DNA from: Candidatus Bathyarchaeota archaeon
GTDB taxonomy: Archaea; Thermoproteota; Bathyarchaeia; Bathyarchaeales; Bathycorpusculaceae
DNA length: 64,000 nucleotides
NCBI GenBank assembly: GCA_026014735.1
Contig: JAOZHT010000002.1
Coordinates: forward strand, 558,001 to 622,000
Direction of reading: 5' to 3'
Under the pieces are notes generated by a model that was not told the origin of the DNA, ran no database searches, and saw only the letters and a program-made list of their open reading frames with translations. Below are positions 42,730 to 51,524 of this stretch, piece by piece; position 1 is the first letter of the stretch; each line of letters starts with the position of its first letter. The position numbers and the translations under genes were made by a program.

Positions 42730-45700
42730 CTAACCAAAATCGAAAAGCTTGGCTTGCTTGGGTTTTTTGTTATCAAACATCAAGACAAGCTCCTCTTTAA
42801 TGAGGTCCATGCGCTGCGTGTAATAATTCGGCAAGCCATACTTGTCGACCAATTGCTGCGCCGCATCCAGGTACTTCTCGATTCCGCCGCGGTAAACGGT
42901 GAGAGTTAGTTGGCCGCCGCAATTAGGAGTTGGGCATTTACCTGATAAGGGGAGTCTGCGGAATTTCCTGTTACATGATCTGCATCTGAATCCTTGCGTG
43001 GAAAAAGCGCGGAGGTTGCCTGCGATGTCACGCATGAAGTGGGTGTTGAGGACTTTTAGCGCCACGCTCTTAGCGCTTACGGCATCGATTTTTTCTCCCA
43101 GCTCAAGCTGCATGTTGAGTTTATCTATCATGGATTTGAATTCTTTGTAGCTGCTGTTAGCGTTGCCCAAGTTGATGTTGGTGCAGGGCGTGGTAAACTG
43201 GAACCCCTCAAACTGCGCTTCAGTGTCCAAGCGGTGGCTAATGGTATCCATGAAGGCGCTGACGGTTCGGGATTCGCCTTTTTCCCAGGATTTACGGTAA
43301 AACTCCAGCGGATAAGATGCGCTGACATCGAAGTCGTGGGCTTGCCGCTGCACCTCCTTGGTGTTGCAAACTGGAATCAGTAGAATCGGAGCATCCATGA
43401 TGCCGCCGATTTGGGCAGGCAGAAAAATCCTTGAGAAATTCAGCAGGGTATCTAAGCCCAGCATGATGGCGTCTTCGTCGCCGTCGCAGTCACGGCGCTT
43501 AGCTGAGTGCCAGACGGGATGGGCATAGATGACGTTGCGGTCGGTGTAGCCGACGATTCTGCCCAGAATGCAGGCGCAGGTATGAGGAGCTAACCCGAAG
43601 ATGAGGTGCCCCACAAGGTCCTGGGCTTTCTTAACGTTATAGTATGGTGGCAGCTTGTAGACGCGCACCAGCAAATCATCGATGAAGGCAGCGATTTTTA
43701 GAAAGTACTCTCCGGCCGACCAGGGAACAACGACATCTTGGAGTTTAAGTTCACAGACCTGATTGGGGTCAGTGAGGGGTAAGCCGTGGGTGTCGGCATG
43801 GTAGCCCATCTGATGCATCTTCTCGATTGAAACGCCGATTTCCGCGGGGGTAATATGGGTAAGCGGCGCGTTGGTGGCGTCGAAGCGTATGGTGCCGTCC
43901 TTGTAGACGGATAAGTCGTATTTGGCGCGCAGGATACCCTTCTCAAGCATCTCAGGGGTCTTGTCAAGGTTCGTTAAGCCCTTCACGCCCCGCAGCATCT
44001 TAGGAGCCTGATAGCCAAGGGTGACGCTGGCGGATTCCACTACCTCTTTGAAATTCACTGGTTGACGCTGATAGAGGATGGCTTCGGCTTTGCAGCTGCC
44101 GCAGTAGCTGTCCTTGAGGGGTCTGCCGCATCGGGGGCAAACCTTCTCGGGGAAGGTGGGTCCGCCGCAGGTGGCGCATTGGATTTTACGGGTGTAGGTT
44201 TTGCATTCGGGGCATTTGCGTTTAACCATCTCAACAAAAACGGGGCCTTTTTTGCCTGCCTCCATCAAGTCCCGGTGGCTGCCCCCTGCTAAACCGACGG
44301 GGAAAAGCACGTGTACGTTGGGTTTCATTTCGCGGTGCTTGGCTTTTTCGGGTCTGCCCATGCGTCCCCCCACGTAGGTAGGTGCCTTATCCTTAACCGT
44401 CACGCCGCAGAGCGCCGCCAGCAGCTCCAGCACAGATGAAGCCTGCATGTCCTCAGTGAAGCGTGGGGTGCCATAGCCCAACGTGAAGGCTAAGGAAGCC
44501 GCGTCATTGCCAATGATCACTGCTTTGCCATCGATTATTCGGTAGGGAGCAAAAATCTTACGCAGCACCTTTAAGGCCTCGCTGTCCGGCTCACCTGTGA
44601 TTTTGCAGGCAAACCCATCCTGCAGCGCCACCTCACAGCTGCCCAGCCACCTGCGGAGGCACAAAACATCCTCCACCGTGGGTGTTCCAGTCCAATAGAA
44701 GATGCAGTTTGGCGCCAGCGGCACACCTAAAACTTGGCTTATGGCTGCGGCTTCCTTGGCGGTGGGCTTGTTCTTAAAGGGATCATAGATGAAGTTCTCC
44801 AGTTTGTCGGAGGGGAGCTTGCAGGCTTCTGAGGCTTTGCAGGCGTCGCCGCCATATTTGGCTAAAATGGCGTTCTGCAGGTCTTTGCTCCACCATTCCT
44901 CCACGTACCCTGAGGGCGGAAGCGTCTTGTTGCTGTAGAGGAAATCTCCAAAGTCAATAAGCATGTCGCCTAAAAACAGGATTTTCTGGACCCTGCCCTT
45001 CACATCAACAAAGTTCTCCAGCGAAACCCGAACAACCGAGCCGTCTTTAAGCAGCACCACGGGTTTCTCGATGCTGTCCACAGGCATGGTGACGCCGCCT
45101 TTGCCAGGCAGCTCCAGGCGCATCTGGGTGCCTGCGGCTAGAAAGCTCTCGACGACCAGCATGGTGGCGGGGTGGATTCCTACGGCGGAGAGGCCTGTGT
45201 TACGTGAGCGGCCATATCGGAGGCGGAAGCCGCCGCGGGTTGAGGGAAATGCAAAGATGGGTCGCCCAGCAATCACGTCGTCCATGAAGCCGCCAGATTT
45301 CTTCTCGGATTTCTTCTTGAAGCTCTTAAGCCAATCCCACTCATGAAAGCCGAACTTGTCAACAACCACATACACCTTTTGTGCACGCCCGACGATGCCG
45401 TCGTTGATGACGCGTAGGGCGCCGCCGCGGACGCGGTTGGTTTCAACCCGCTCCAGGTTGCGGTAGGAGGAGACCTCGACGGGGTCTGATTCGGTGCCTG
45501 TGCATTCGACGGGGACAAGGTTTAGGGCTTTGCGGAGCTCCGCGTCGGGGATGTGATATTGGAAGCGGCCTACGGCGCGTTCGTAAAGCCGCAGTTCCTC
45601 TACGAAGCGGGAGATTTCCTCTTCAGTGGGTTTGTACACGTCTAAGTTGAGGGCAAGCCGCACGTAGTCCCCCACCACCAACGTTAAAGCCTGGTCGGTG

Positions 45701-46158
45701 CCGCCTGCCGAGCGGATGGGACCGGCGAAGTATATGCCGAGATAACGGGTTTGATCAGCGTTCTTCTTGACCTTAACCTGAGCGATACCCTGGATGGGCG
45801 CAGCGGTTAAGCCCTCAGTGAAAATGGCAAGCGCCGTACGAATAGCCTGCTCAGCTAGCTTCTCCTCGGTTTTCTCCTCGTCGGTTTGGGCGAATTTGCC
45901 CTGGGCGATTTCCTTGGCGACTACGAAGGCGATTTCTTCTCGGGGCTTGGTTTTGCTGAGTTCACGGATGCTGACTGCGACGCCTTTGGGTCCCACCAGA
46001 CCCTCGACGAGGTCAGCGATGTCTTGGGCGATGATGCATTCGGTTTTAAGCGCGGGGTCTAAGCCTTTGGATCGGGCGCTGTCGCTGATTTGGTAGATGT
46101 GCATTAACTCCTTGTTTAGGGCGTCAAGGTAGTTTTGGTAGCCTTTACTGATGTTCAA
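42730..46158 (-). CDS. polC: DNA polymerase D large subunit DP2
   Basis: 1142 residues, the catalytic subunit of the archaeal replicative polymerase PolD. The catalytic centre is recognised in HSAKRRDCDGDEDAIML (about 920-936). Two zinc-binding regions are visible: CPECKTYTRKIQCATCGG with CPRCGRPLKDSYCGSC, and near the end CRSCNRKFRR...CPTPNCGG. The C-terminus QAKLFDF matches a PCNA-interacting peptide. The length is normal and the motifs are continuous, so no intein is present. DP1 lies 8.3 kb away rather than adjacent. Confidence 0.97.
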   Translation of the reverse strand: MNISKGYQNYLDALNKELMHIYQISDSARSKGLDPALKTECIIAQDIADLVEGLVGPKGVAVSIRELSKTKPREEIAFVVAKEIAQGKFAQTDEEKTEEKLAEQAIRTALAIFTEGLTAAPIQGIAQVKVKKNADQTRYLGIYFAGPIRSAGGTDQALTLVVGDYVRLALNLDVYKPTEEEISRFVEELRLYERAVGRFQYHIPDAELRKALNLVPVECTGTESDPVEVSSYRNLERVETNRVRGGALRVINDGIVGRAQKVYVVVDKFGFHEWDWLKSFKKKSEKKSGGFMDDVIAGRPIFAFPSTRGGFRLRYGRSRNTGLSAVGIHPATMLVVESFLAAGTQMRLELPGKGGVTMPVDSIEKPVVLLKDGSVVRVSLENFVDVKGRVQKILFLGDMLIDFGDFLYSNKTLPPSGYVEEWWSKDLQNAILAKYGGDACKASEACKLPSDKLENFIYDPFKNKPTAKEAAAISQVLGVPLAPNCIFYWTGTPTVEDVLCLRRWLGSCEVALQDGFACKITGEPDSEALKVLRKIFAPYRIIDGKAVIIGNDAASLAFTLGYGTPRFTEDMQASSVLELLAALCGVTVKDKAPTYVGGRMGRPEKAKHREMKPNVHVLFPVGLAGGSHRDLMEAGKKGPVFVEMVKRKCPECKTYTRKIQCATCGGPTFPEKVCPRCGRPLKDSYCGSCKAEAILYQRQPVNFKEVVESASVTLGYQAPKMLRGVKGLTNLDKTPEMLEKGILRAKYDLSVYKDGTIRFDATNAPLTHITPAEIGVSIEKMHQMGYHADTHGLPLTDPNQVCELKLQDVVVPWSAGEYFLKIAAFIDDLLVRVYKLPPYYNVKKAQDLVGHLIFGLAPHTCACILGRIVGYTDRNVIYAHPVWHSAKRRDCDGDEDAIMLGLDTLLNFSRIFLPAQIGGIMDAPILLIPVCNTKEVQRQAHDFDVSASYPLEFYRKSWEKGESRTVSAFMDTISHRLDTEAQFEGFQFTTPCTNINLGNANSSYKEFKSMIDKLNMQLELGEKIDAVSAKSVALKVLNTHFMRDIAGNLRAFSTQGFRCRSCNRKFRRLPLSGKCPTPNCGGQLTLTVYRGGIEKYLDAAQQLVDKYGLPNYYTQRMDLIKEELVLMFDNKKPKQAKLFDFG

Positions 46159-46278
46159 AGCGACAGCTCACAGGCAAGATATGATAGGGAGCCTTATTTT
46201 GGCTTTCCTAAAGCCAAGTGAGAAAAAGTCAAGAAACAACAAGGCGGAAAATGTACATGCTAGAAAGGGCGTCCAGAG

Positions 46279-46542
46279 CTACTGGGGTTTTGCTGCTGGC
46301 GTTCTTTTCTGGTTGCCGTAAACGCGGTCGGTTAGCATGCAGTAAACGTCCACTTCACCCTGCGCGGGGCGAACCGTGAATTCCTCCTTAAGCCCGCAGC
46401 TGCTGCATTGGGCAATGGAGCGTCCGCCTTCTTCACGGAAGATCTCCACCAACACGGTTTCTTTTCCGCATCTTGGGCAAGAGAAGAATTTCGGTAGCTT
46501 TTTCTTTGGAATATGTACAACTTTTTTCCTTCTTCGCCCCAT
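46279..46542 (-). CDS. elf1: Elf1-like transcription elongation factor
   Basis: 87 residues: MGRRRKKVVHIPKKKLPKFF then a four-cysteine zinc ribbon (FSCPRCGKETV ... IAQCSSCGLKEEF). The basic N-terminal tail plus ribbon is the Elf1 signature of archaea and eukaryotes. The frame runs upstream to 46947, but the extra part lacks any family features and lies antisense to nadE, so the start is placed at the ATG of MGRRRKK. Confidence 0.9.
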   Translation of the reverse strand: MGRRRKKVVHIPKKKLPKFFSCPRCGKETVLVEIFREEGGRSIAQCSSCGLKEEFTVRPAQGEVDVYCMLTDRVYGNQKRTPAAKPQ

Positions 46543-46666
46543 ACAAGTAACCTTCGATTTTTGGTAGTGTTGATTAATATTTGTGCTTGTCCTTAAATAC
46601 TTGCCTACTATCGTTGACTGTAAGAGGCTGCGTAGTACCTTGAAGTTGACGCCTGCTGTGTTAGAC

Positions 46667-47482
46667 ATGGATTTTTCTAAGGTGGAAAACCGAATCCGCC
46701 GATTCATCAAAGAATGCGTAGAGAACGCATGTGCCGAAGGCATCGTACTGGGGCTCAGCGGCGGAGTGGACAGCGCAACCATAGCGGCTCTTTCAAGCAG
46801 AGCCATAGGAGGCAACAGGGTTTTGGCGCTTATGCTTCCCGAAGCGGAAACCCGAAGCCAACAAGACCTCGACGCCGCCAAAACCGTCGCTGACCTCTTT
46901 GGGCTCCGATCCCAAATCTGCGACATGACCCCCGCAGTGGAAGGCACCTACAAGAGCATCCCAATCTTCGATTCCACCGATCGACTGTGCAAGGGAAACA
47001 TCAAAGCCCGAACCCGAATGGTTTTCCTCTACTACTACGCCAACAAGCAAAACCGAATCGTCTGCGGCAGCTCAGATAAATCCGAGACTATGATGGGCTA
47101 CTTTACCAAGTGGGGCGACGCCGCAGCCGATATAGCACCCATCATTGATCTCTACAAGAGCCAGGTGCGCATGCTAGCCGTGCATCTGGGCATCCCCAAG
47201 GAACTGGCCTACAAGCCCTCGACGCCTGCGCTCTGGCCTAATCAAAAAGCCGAGGAGGAGCTGGAAATCAAATTCGAGACCTTAGACCTCATCCTCTATG
47301 GCCTGGAACGCTTCATGTCGCCGATGGAAATCGCTGAGCAACTCAGCCTCGACAGAGCAGTCGTGGACCAAGTTAAATGCCGCTGGCTAGCCAACGAGCA
47401 TAAGCGTTGTTTGCCAATGGCACCTAAGCTGGGGTATCGAACGGTCACAAACGATTTTAGGCTCCCAAGACACACCTACTGA
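46667..47482 (+). CDS. nadE: NAD synthetase
   Basis: 271 residues. Amidates deamido-NAD to NAD. The PP-loop is IVLGLSGGVDSATIAAL (about 24-40), and later motifs are CGSSDKSETMMGYFTKWGDAAADIAPI and YKPSTPALWPNQ. It is the short form, without a built-in glutaminase domain, so by itself it should use ammonia. The next gene, one base away, is a nitrilase-fold hydrolase like the glutaminase domain of long NAD synthetases. A TATA-like CCTTAAATAC lies near 46592. Confidence 0.95.
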   Translation: MDFSKVENRIRRFIKECVENACAEGIVLGLSGGVDSATIAALSSRAIGGNRVLALMLPEAETRSQQDLDAAKTVADLFGLRSQICDMTPAVEGTYKSIPIFDSTDRLCKGNIKARTRMVFLYYYANKQNRIVCGSSDKSETMMGYFTKWGDAAADIAPIIDLYKSQVRMLAVHLGIPKELAYKPSTPALWPNQKAEEELEIKFETLDLILYGLERFMSPMEIAEQLSLDRAVVDQVKCRWLANEHKRCLPMAPKLGYRTVTNDFRLPRHTY

Positions 47483-47483
47483 A

Positions 47484-48326
47484 GTGGACGCGATGAAGGA
47501 AAAAATCAAGCTTGCCCTCTGCCAAATAAGCTGTAGAAGAGAAAACAAAGAAGCCAACCTCAGCAAAATCGAGGAATTAACAAGACGCGCCAAACAGGAG
47601 GGGGCTGAACTCGCCATTTTCCCAGAGATGTCGCTGACTGGCTATGTGCTCCATGACCTTCTCTTCGAGGTAGCTGAACCCATCCCCGGGCCCTCGGTAA
47701 AGCGGATAGAGGCGTTGGCGAAGGAAACGCAGATGCATATCATCTTTGGCATGGCTGAACGCTCGGAGAAGGCGCAGGCAACCATCTATAACACCGCTGT
47801 CCTTGTGGGTCCAGAGGGGCTGCTTGGCAAGTACCGCAAGATGTATCTGCCTACCCACAGCGTCTTTGAAGAGAAACGTTATTTTCGCCCAGGCTACCAG
47901 CCCGCCGCCATAAAAACCAAGCTAGGCACCGTGGGCTTAACGATATGCTATGACGTGTTCTTCCCCGAAGTGTTTAGGCTGCCTCGACTGATGGGCGCGC
48001 AGCTTCTTGTCTGCATCTCTGCTTCGCCAGCGGTGCGTCGAAGCTACTTTGAAATCCTCACGGCTGCTAGGGCGCTGGAGAATACGGCGTATCTTGCCTA
48101 CGTTAACCTCGCCGGATTGGAGGATGGCATGCAGTTCTGGGGTGGAAGCCGACTTGTCAGCCCAACAGGGGACGTCTTAGCTAGGGCAAAGTATGATGAG
48201 GAGGACTTTGTGGTTTGCGAGGCGGATTTTGTGGACCTGCGTGCGGCTGAATCCTTTATTCCGACGCTGAGGGATCTGCGGCCTGAGCTTTACCGTAAGC
48301 TTGGGGAGCTTTCGGAGCAGTTTTAG
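47484..48326 (+). CDS. Nitrilase-superfamily carbon-nitrogen hydrolase
   Basis: 280 residues (GTG 47484, or ATG at 47493). The catalytic Glu-Lys-Cys set is visible in FPEMSLTGY, KYRKMYLP and LTICYDVFFPE. The fold hydrolyses amide or nitrile bonds. The tight coupling to nadE suggests it could supply ammonia from glutamine to NAD synthetase as a detached subunit; a generic omega-amidase or beta-alanine-type role remains possible. Confidence 0.9.
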   Translation: MDAMKEKIKLALCQISCRRENKEANLSKIEELTRRAKQEGAELAIFPEMSLTGYVLHDLLFEVAEPIPGPSVKRIEALAKETQMHIIFGMAERSEKAQATIYNTAVLVGPEGLLGKYRKMYLPTHSVFEEKRYFRPGYQPAAIKTKLGTVGLTICYDVFFPEVFRLPRLMGAQLLVCISASPAVRRSYFEILTAARALENTAYLAYVNLAGLEDGMQFWGGSRLVSPTGDVLARAKYDEEDFVVCEADFVDLRAAESFIPTLRDLRPELYRKLGELSEQF

Positions 48327-48815
48327 GCAGGTCACATATAAGCTCACTTGTTGTTTTTCGGTATCACAGCTGCATCACAGGGCTGTGATATCAAGTGATT
48401 TATGGGGAAATCACCGTGATTTGGCTGTGAGGGGTGACGTCACGACGGTTTTTTGGGGTATCACAGGGGCTTTTTTGGGGGTTTAGCGGTGTTTTGATGT
48501 TGGTTTGGGGATGAAAAACTGTGTTTTATTTTGCTGAATATGTCAAAAATGCACGGTTGCTTTTTTGGGGGCTTTGCAAAAGTGCATTTTTTGTGTAAAG
48601 TTAAGGGGTTATTGACCGTCCAAATACCGTGGAATTTAGCGCTATTTGTGTTAACTGTGTAAATTCTTGCGTCTTTAAGTGAAACAAGCAAAATATCGGT
48701 CGATTTAGGCGTTTAAAGGCTGTTTAAAGGCGTTAATCTTCCTATGTGTCGGCTAATGAGCCCTTGCAAAGGTTAAAAAGTAGGGTAGGTATACAAAACT
48801 GTATCCATTTGGCAT
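48327..48815. other. Intergenic region with TGTGA/TCACA repeats
   Basis: About 490 nt. Between 48340 and 48475 there are at least nine occurrences of TGTGA or TCACA-type words, several paired as inverted repeats (ATCACAGGGCTGTGAT at 48374-48389), and the perfect palindrome GTGACGTCAC at 48434-48443. The rest is T/G-rich with runs such as TTTTTTGGGG that recur three times. A TATA-like GGTTAAAAAG is at 48771. Confidence 0.6.
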
Positions 48816-49313
48816 ATGGAGGAAAGCGCTAATTTGAAGCTAAAAGACGGCGTAACTGCATGGTTAAATGGGGCATTAAATGACCCCATTGTAAAGATAC
48901 TGGCAAAAAACAGCCAATTAACTAAAACCCAGCTTGAAACGTTGCTCATTGACGTTTTAGCCGAAAATATATCAGGCAAACAGCTAAAGTACGACGATAA
49001 AGCCGCCTTACGCCTAACGAAGGCAAAAATAAGCCGCGGATCGTTTAATAGGACTTTAAAACAGTCCCGTGAAAACGTGATTAAATCCATCTACACAGTG
49101 CTACTTCTAGGATATTTGGGGGTTTTTGAGACCACAACTCTTGACCCGTACCTCGAAATAGCAAATAAACTGCACGAATATGTGGAGGCCCACCAGGACA
49201 TGCCTAACAAGGAAGAGGAACTAAAAGACCATCTAAAAGTCATAGAAATCATCCGAACGGAGCTTGAAACGAGCCTAAAACGGCTTTCTAGCCCATCAGA
49301 AGAGCTCTTGTGA
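48816..49313 (+). CDS. Origin-proximal hypothetical protein, 165 residues
   Basis: 165 residues, mainly helical and charged, with no membrane helix. The middle segment AKISRGSFNRTLKQSRENVIKS looks like a helix-turn-helix, followed by hydrophobic IYTVLLLGYLGVFETTTLDPY. I do not recognise a named family. Its stop codon lies inside a perfect 14-nt palindrome, TTGTGACGTCACAA (49308-49321), and a related GTGACGTCAC lies 370 nt upstream of its start. This invites autoregulation. It is about 1.7 kb from the proposed origin. Confidence 0.65.
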   Translation: MEESANLKLKDGVTAWLNGALNDPIVKILAKNSQLTKTQLETLLIDVLAENISGKQLKYDDKAALRLTKAKISRGSFNRTLKQSRENVIKSIYTVLLLGYLGVFETTTLDPYLEIANKLHEYVEAHQDMPNKEEELKDHLKVIEIIRTELETSLKRLSSPSEELL

Positions 49314-49638
49314 CGTCACAAATCACACTTTTTCCCATCTTTTGTAGCCATTTTTTGAAGTATTAATTACCTTCAATAATTCGACTGAATATAAGGTAAA
49401 TCAGCAAAATAAGCCCAAATCTGCCTTCCTTTATGGCATGAACGCAACCGTTGAAGAGGCTTTCTGCAAGGCTGTGATGTGTGATGTCATAGTTTGATGT
49501 GATTTTGATACCGCAAACCTTAAAAATCCATGGGAAATACTGTGATGTGTGATGCAACCGCTAAAATCACGGTTAAGTCACGGCTGAATCACAGGTGATG
49601 ACATCACGGCTGACCTCACATGGGTAATCTTAGGCGTT
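49314..49638. other. Intergenic region with TGTGATG direct repeats
   Basis: About 320 nt. A 15-nt direct repeat, CTGTGATGTGTGATG, occurs at 49472-49486 and 49540-49554. From 49560 to 49620 a chain of TCAC words (ATCACGG, GTCACGG, ATCACAGG, ATCACGG, CTCACAT) runs at about 10-12 nt spacing. These are separated irregularly overall, so this is not a CRISPR array. Confidence 0.65.
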
Positions 49639-50388
49639 TTGGTGGCTGTAACAGCGGTAGCTGCCTATGAATACTACCGACAAATCCGCATGGCCCACAA
49701 AGAATACGTCAAAGCCCGTGATTTCATCCAAGATATCGTGCTAAGTTTCGATCGGCAACTTAAACGTGAATCAAACCGCTTCGAATCCATGGTGGCAAAA
49801 GTAGATGGAACCAACGTTTCCGCTGAATCAAGCTACAGAAAAGCCGAAAACCTCGAGAGAAAATTGCAGCCGCTACAGGAGCAACTTAGCACTCTTAGCC
49901 AATCATATCAGGCGATGTCACAGAGCATCACAGAAAACCTCACTGAATCCAGCCAAGCCAGCACCACTATCCTCTCGGGACTTGAGGGCCTTGAATCGAA
50001 ACTAAAAGACATAGAAGCCACCCAGGAAACGCTGCGAAACAAAATCAGCGGGTTCGAGGAGCAAATCCAAAAACTCTCCATCGCTCGGCCCCTCCAGCCC
50101 CAAGTTGAGGTTGCGCTGCCGCCGATACCGATTAAACGCGATAAAGCCCTATCCGCCTTGACAGAAACAGAGATCACTGTTCTGGAGATGCTTTCCAAAG
50201 AGGGCCCCAAAACTGCGCCTGAAATAAAGGAGCATGTAAAGCTCAGCCGGGAACATACAGCTCGGCTTATGAAGAAGCTCTACGAGGAGGGTTACTTGGA
50301 GAGGGAGGCAGGCAAGATTCCGTTCCGTTACAGCATCAAAAAAGAGATGGAGCCGCTGCTGGCAAGGGCAGAGAACCCAGCGGTATAA
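49639..50388 (+). CDS. Membrane-anchored coiled-coil protein with C-terminal winged helix
   Basis: 249 residues from TTG. The N-terminal VAVTAVAAYEYYRQ is the tail of a hydrophobic helix that continues upstream in the open frame (WVILGVLVAV), although no ATG or GTG is available there. A long coiled coil (about 25-145) follows, and the last 80 residues form a MarR/TrmB-like winged helix: LTETEITVLEMLSKEGPKTAPE, then REHTARLMKKLYEEGYLERE. It could tie DNA to the membrane near the origin. The start codon is unresolved. Confidence 0.65.
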   Translation: MVAVTAVAAYEYYRQIRMAHKEYVKARDFIQDIVLSFDRQLKRESNRFESMVAKVDGTNVSAESSYRKAENLERKLQPLQEQLSTLSQSYQAMSQSITENLTESSQASTTILSGLEGLESKLKDIEATQETLRNKISGFEEQIQKLSIARPLQPQVEVALPPIPIKRDKALSALTETEITVLEMLSKEGPKTAPEIKEHVKLSREHTARLMKKLYEEGYLEREAGKIPFRYSIKKEMEPLLARAENPAV

Positions 50389-50431
50389 ACTAGTAGAGAG
50401 TAATTACATTTTGTGAAGTGTTGTGAAGACC

Positions 50432-50863
50432 CTATTTTATGTGTGGTTTGATGGTTGCCGCTGGAATGTTTGGCGCTGTCTTATACTTGAGGCTGTTTGA
50501 GCCGCCGGTGCGCATAAGCATACCCTTAGCGGCCATCCGCGATAGGTAAGTAGAAATTGTGCTTAGACTGACGGGTTCTTTGAGTTCCTGCTCGTAAACA
50601 GACTGGATATCTTTGGATGAGAACCATATCAGGGGGAAGTTTTTCTGGATAACAAGCTGCACCTTCTCGAAGCGGGAGAGGTTGCGGTTAGGCATCGCTG
50701 AACCGGTATTTGCAGCTGGGTTTTCGCCTGGTGCGCCGCCTAGCAATTCGACGAGATCCAGTAGGCGCAGAGCTTTATCGCGGGTCACTTGACCCTCAAA
50801 GGCAATGGTGTATCGATTACCATCGCTATCGAAGAGCTCAACGCGCATTTTGCGAGCCGGCAT
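50432..50863 (-). CDS. Origin-adjacent helix-turn-helix protein
   Basis: 143 residues starting MPARKMRVELFDSDGNRYTI. The N-terminal 45 residues form a strand-rich sensor-like part (ELFDSDGNRYTIAFEGQVTR). The C-terminal half is a helix-turn-helix domain (KEPVSLSTISTYLSRMAAKG with LIWFSSKDIQSVYEQEL). Family not recognised. It is transcribed away from the proposed origin, with its promoter facing the first ORB. A longer frame to 50902 is possible. Confidence 0.68.
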   Translation of the reverse strand: MPARKMRVELFDSDGNRYTIAFEGQVTRDKALRLLDLVELLGGAPGENPAANTGSAMPNRNLSRFEKVQLVIQKNFPLIWFSSKDIQSVYEQELKEPVSLSTISTYLSRMAAKGMLMRTGGSNSLKYKTAPNIPAATIKPHIK

Positions 50864-51056
50864 ATGGTTGACACCTAGGTGTTCACAATCTTTGTTATTC
50901 ACTGCTTATAACTGTGATGGTGAATTAAGGGAAATTAAAAAACTCATTTTAGGCTCGGAATCGGTAAATATGCTGTTTTTGGATTGATTATGCAATTACC
51001 AGCTTCACATGTGAATGGAAAGGGAAAAAAATTTTAGTTAAGGCTTAGTTCCCATT

Positions 51057-51079
51057 CTCCAGTAGAAACGAAGGGGTGG
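51057..51079 (+). repeat. Origin recognition box ORB1
   Basis: CCAGTAGAAACGAAGGGGT, preceded by CT. It differs from the common archaeal ORB core at one position (A for G in GTAG). Confidence 0.85.
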
Positions 51080-51313
51080 CTACTTCACTGTAAAAGGACA
51101 TAATTAGGGTAAATCAGGCGGAAAGAACCTTGATAAACCAGCAGTTTTATTGATATTTCACATGTATTCACAGATTTGTGAAGGAAAAAAAGCAGGGATC
51201 TCGGCAGAAAAAATTCTTGTCAAGATAGGAACCTGTCACGTTTCAGTTCTAAGGTAGTTGGCGTTAAAAAAGGATGTTTTAGCGGTTTTTTCATGGATTT
51301 TCCCATTGAAGGG

Positions 51314-51337
51314 ACACCCCTATGTTTCCTCTCGAAG
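51314..51337 (-). repeat. Origin recognition box ORB2 (inverted)
   Basis: On the minus strand it reads CGAGAGGAAACATAGGGGTG. It is opposite in orientation to ORB1 and ORB3, the arrangement normally seen around an origin's AT-rich centre. Confidence 0.75.
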
Positions 51338-51500
51338 TTTTAGCGGTAAAAAAGAAGTTTAGAGAGCCTGAAAAAATATTCACAGCGAATCTGTTTAGGA
51401 TTTTAGACAGGTATCATTAATATATAAAACTGCTATTTACCACTCAGAGTATAGTTATATATATTATAATAATAAGGAAAATTAATTTTAGTAAGATTTT

Positions 51501-51524
51501 TTCCAGTAGAAACGTTGGGGTGTG
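51501..51524 (+). repeat. Origin recognition box ORB3
   Basis: CCAGTAGAAACGTTGGGGTG, preceded by TT. It abuts the end of the AT-rich unwinding-type stretch. Confidence 0.85.

Noticed and set aside
42730-46158. Intein in DP2
   Set aside because: The protein is of normal length (1142 residues) and the conserved DNA polymerase motifs run without insertion; no splicing-block motifs seen.
46543-46947. N-terminal extension of Elf1 to 222 residues
   Set aside because: The added 135 residues lie antisense to nadE and show no domain; Elf1 homologues start at the basic MGRRRKK.
48340-49622. CRISPR-like array from the TGTGA/TCACA words
   Set aside because: Words are short, in both orientations and irregularly spaced; there are no uniform repeats and spacers and no cas genes.
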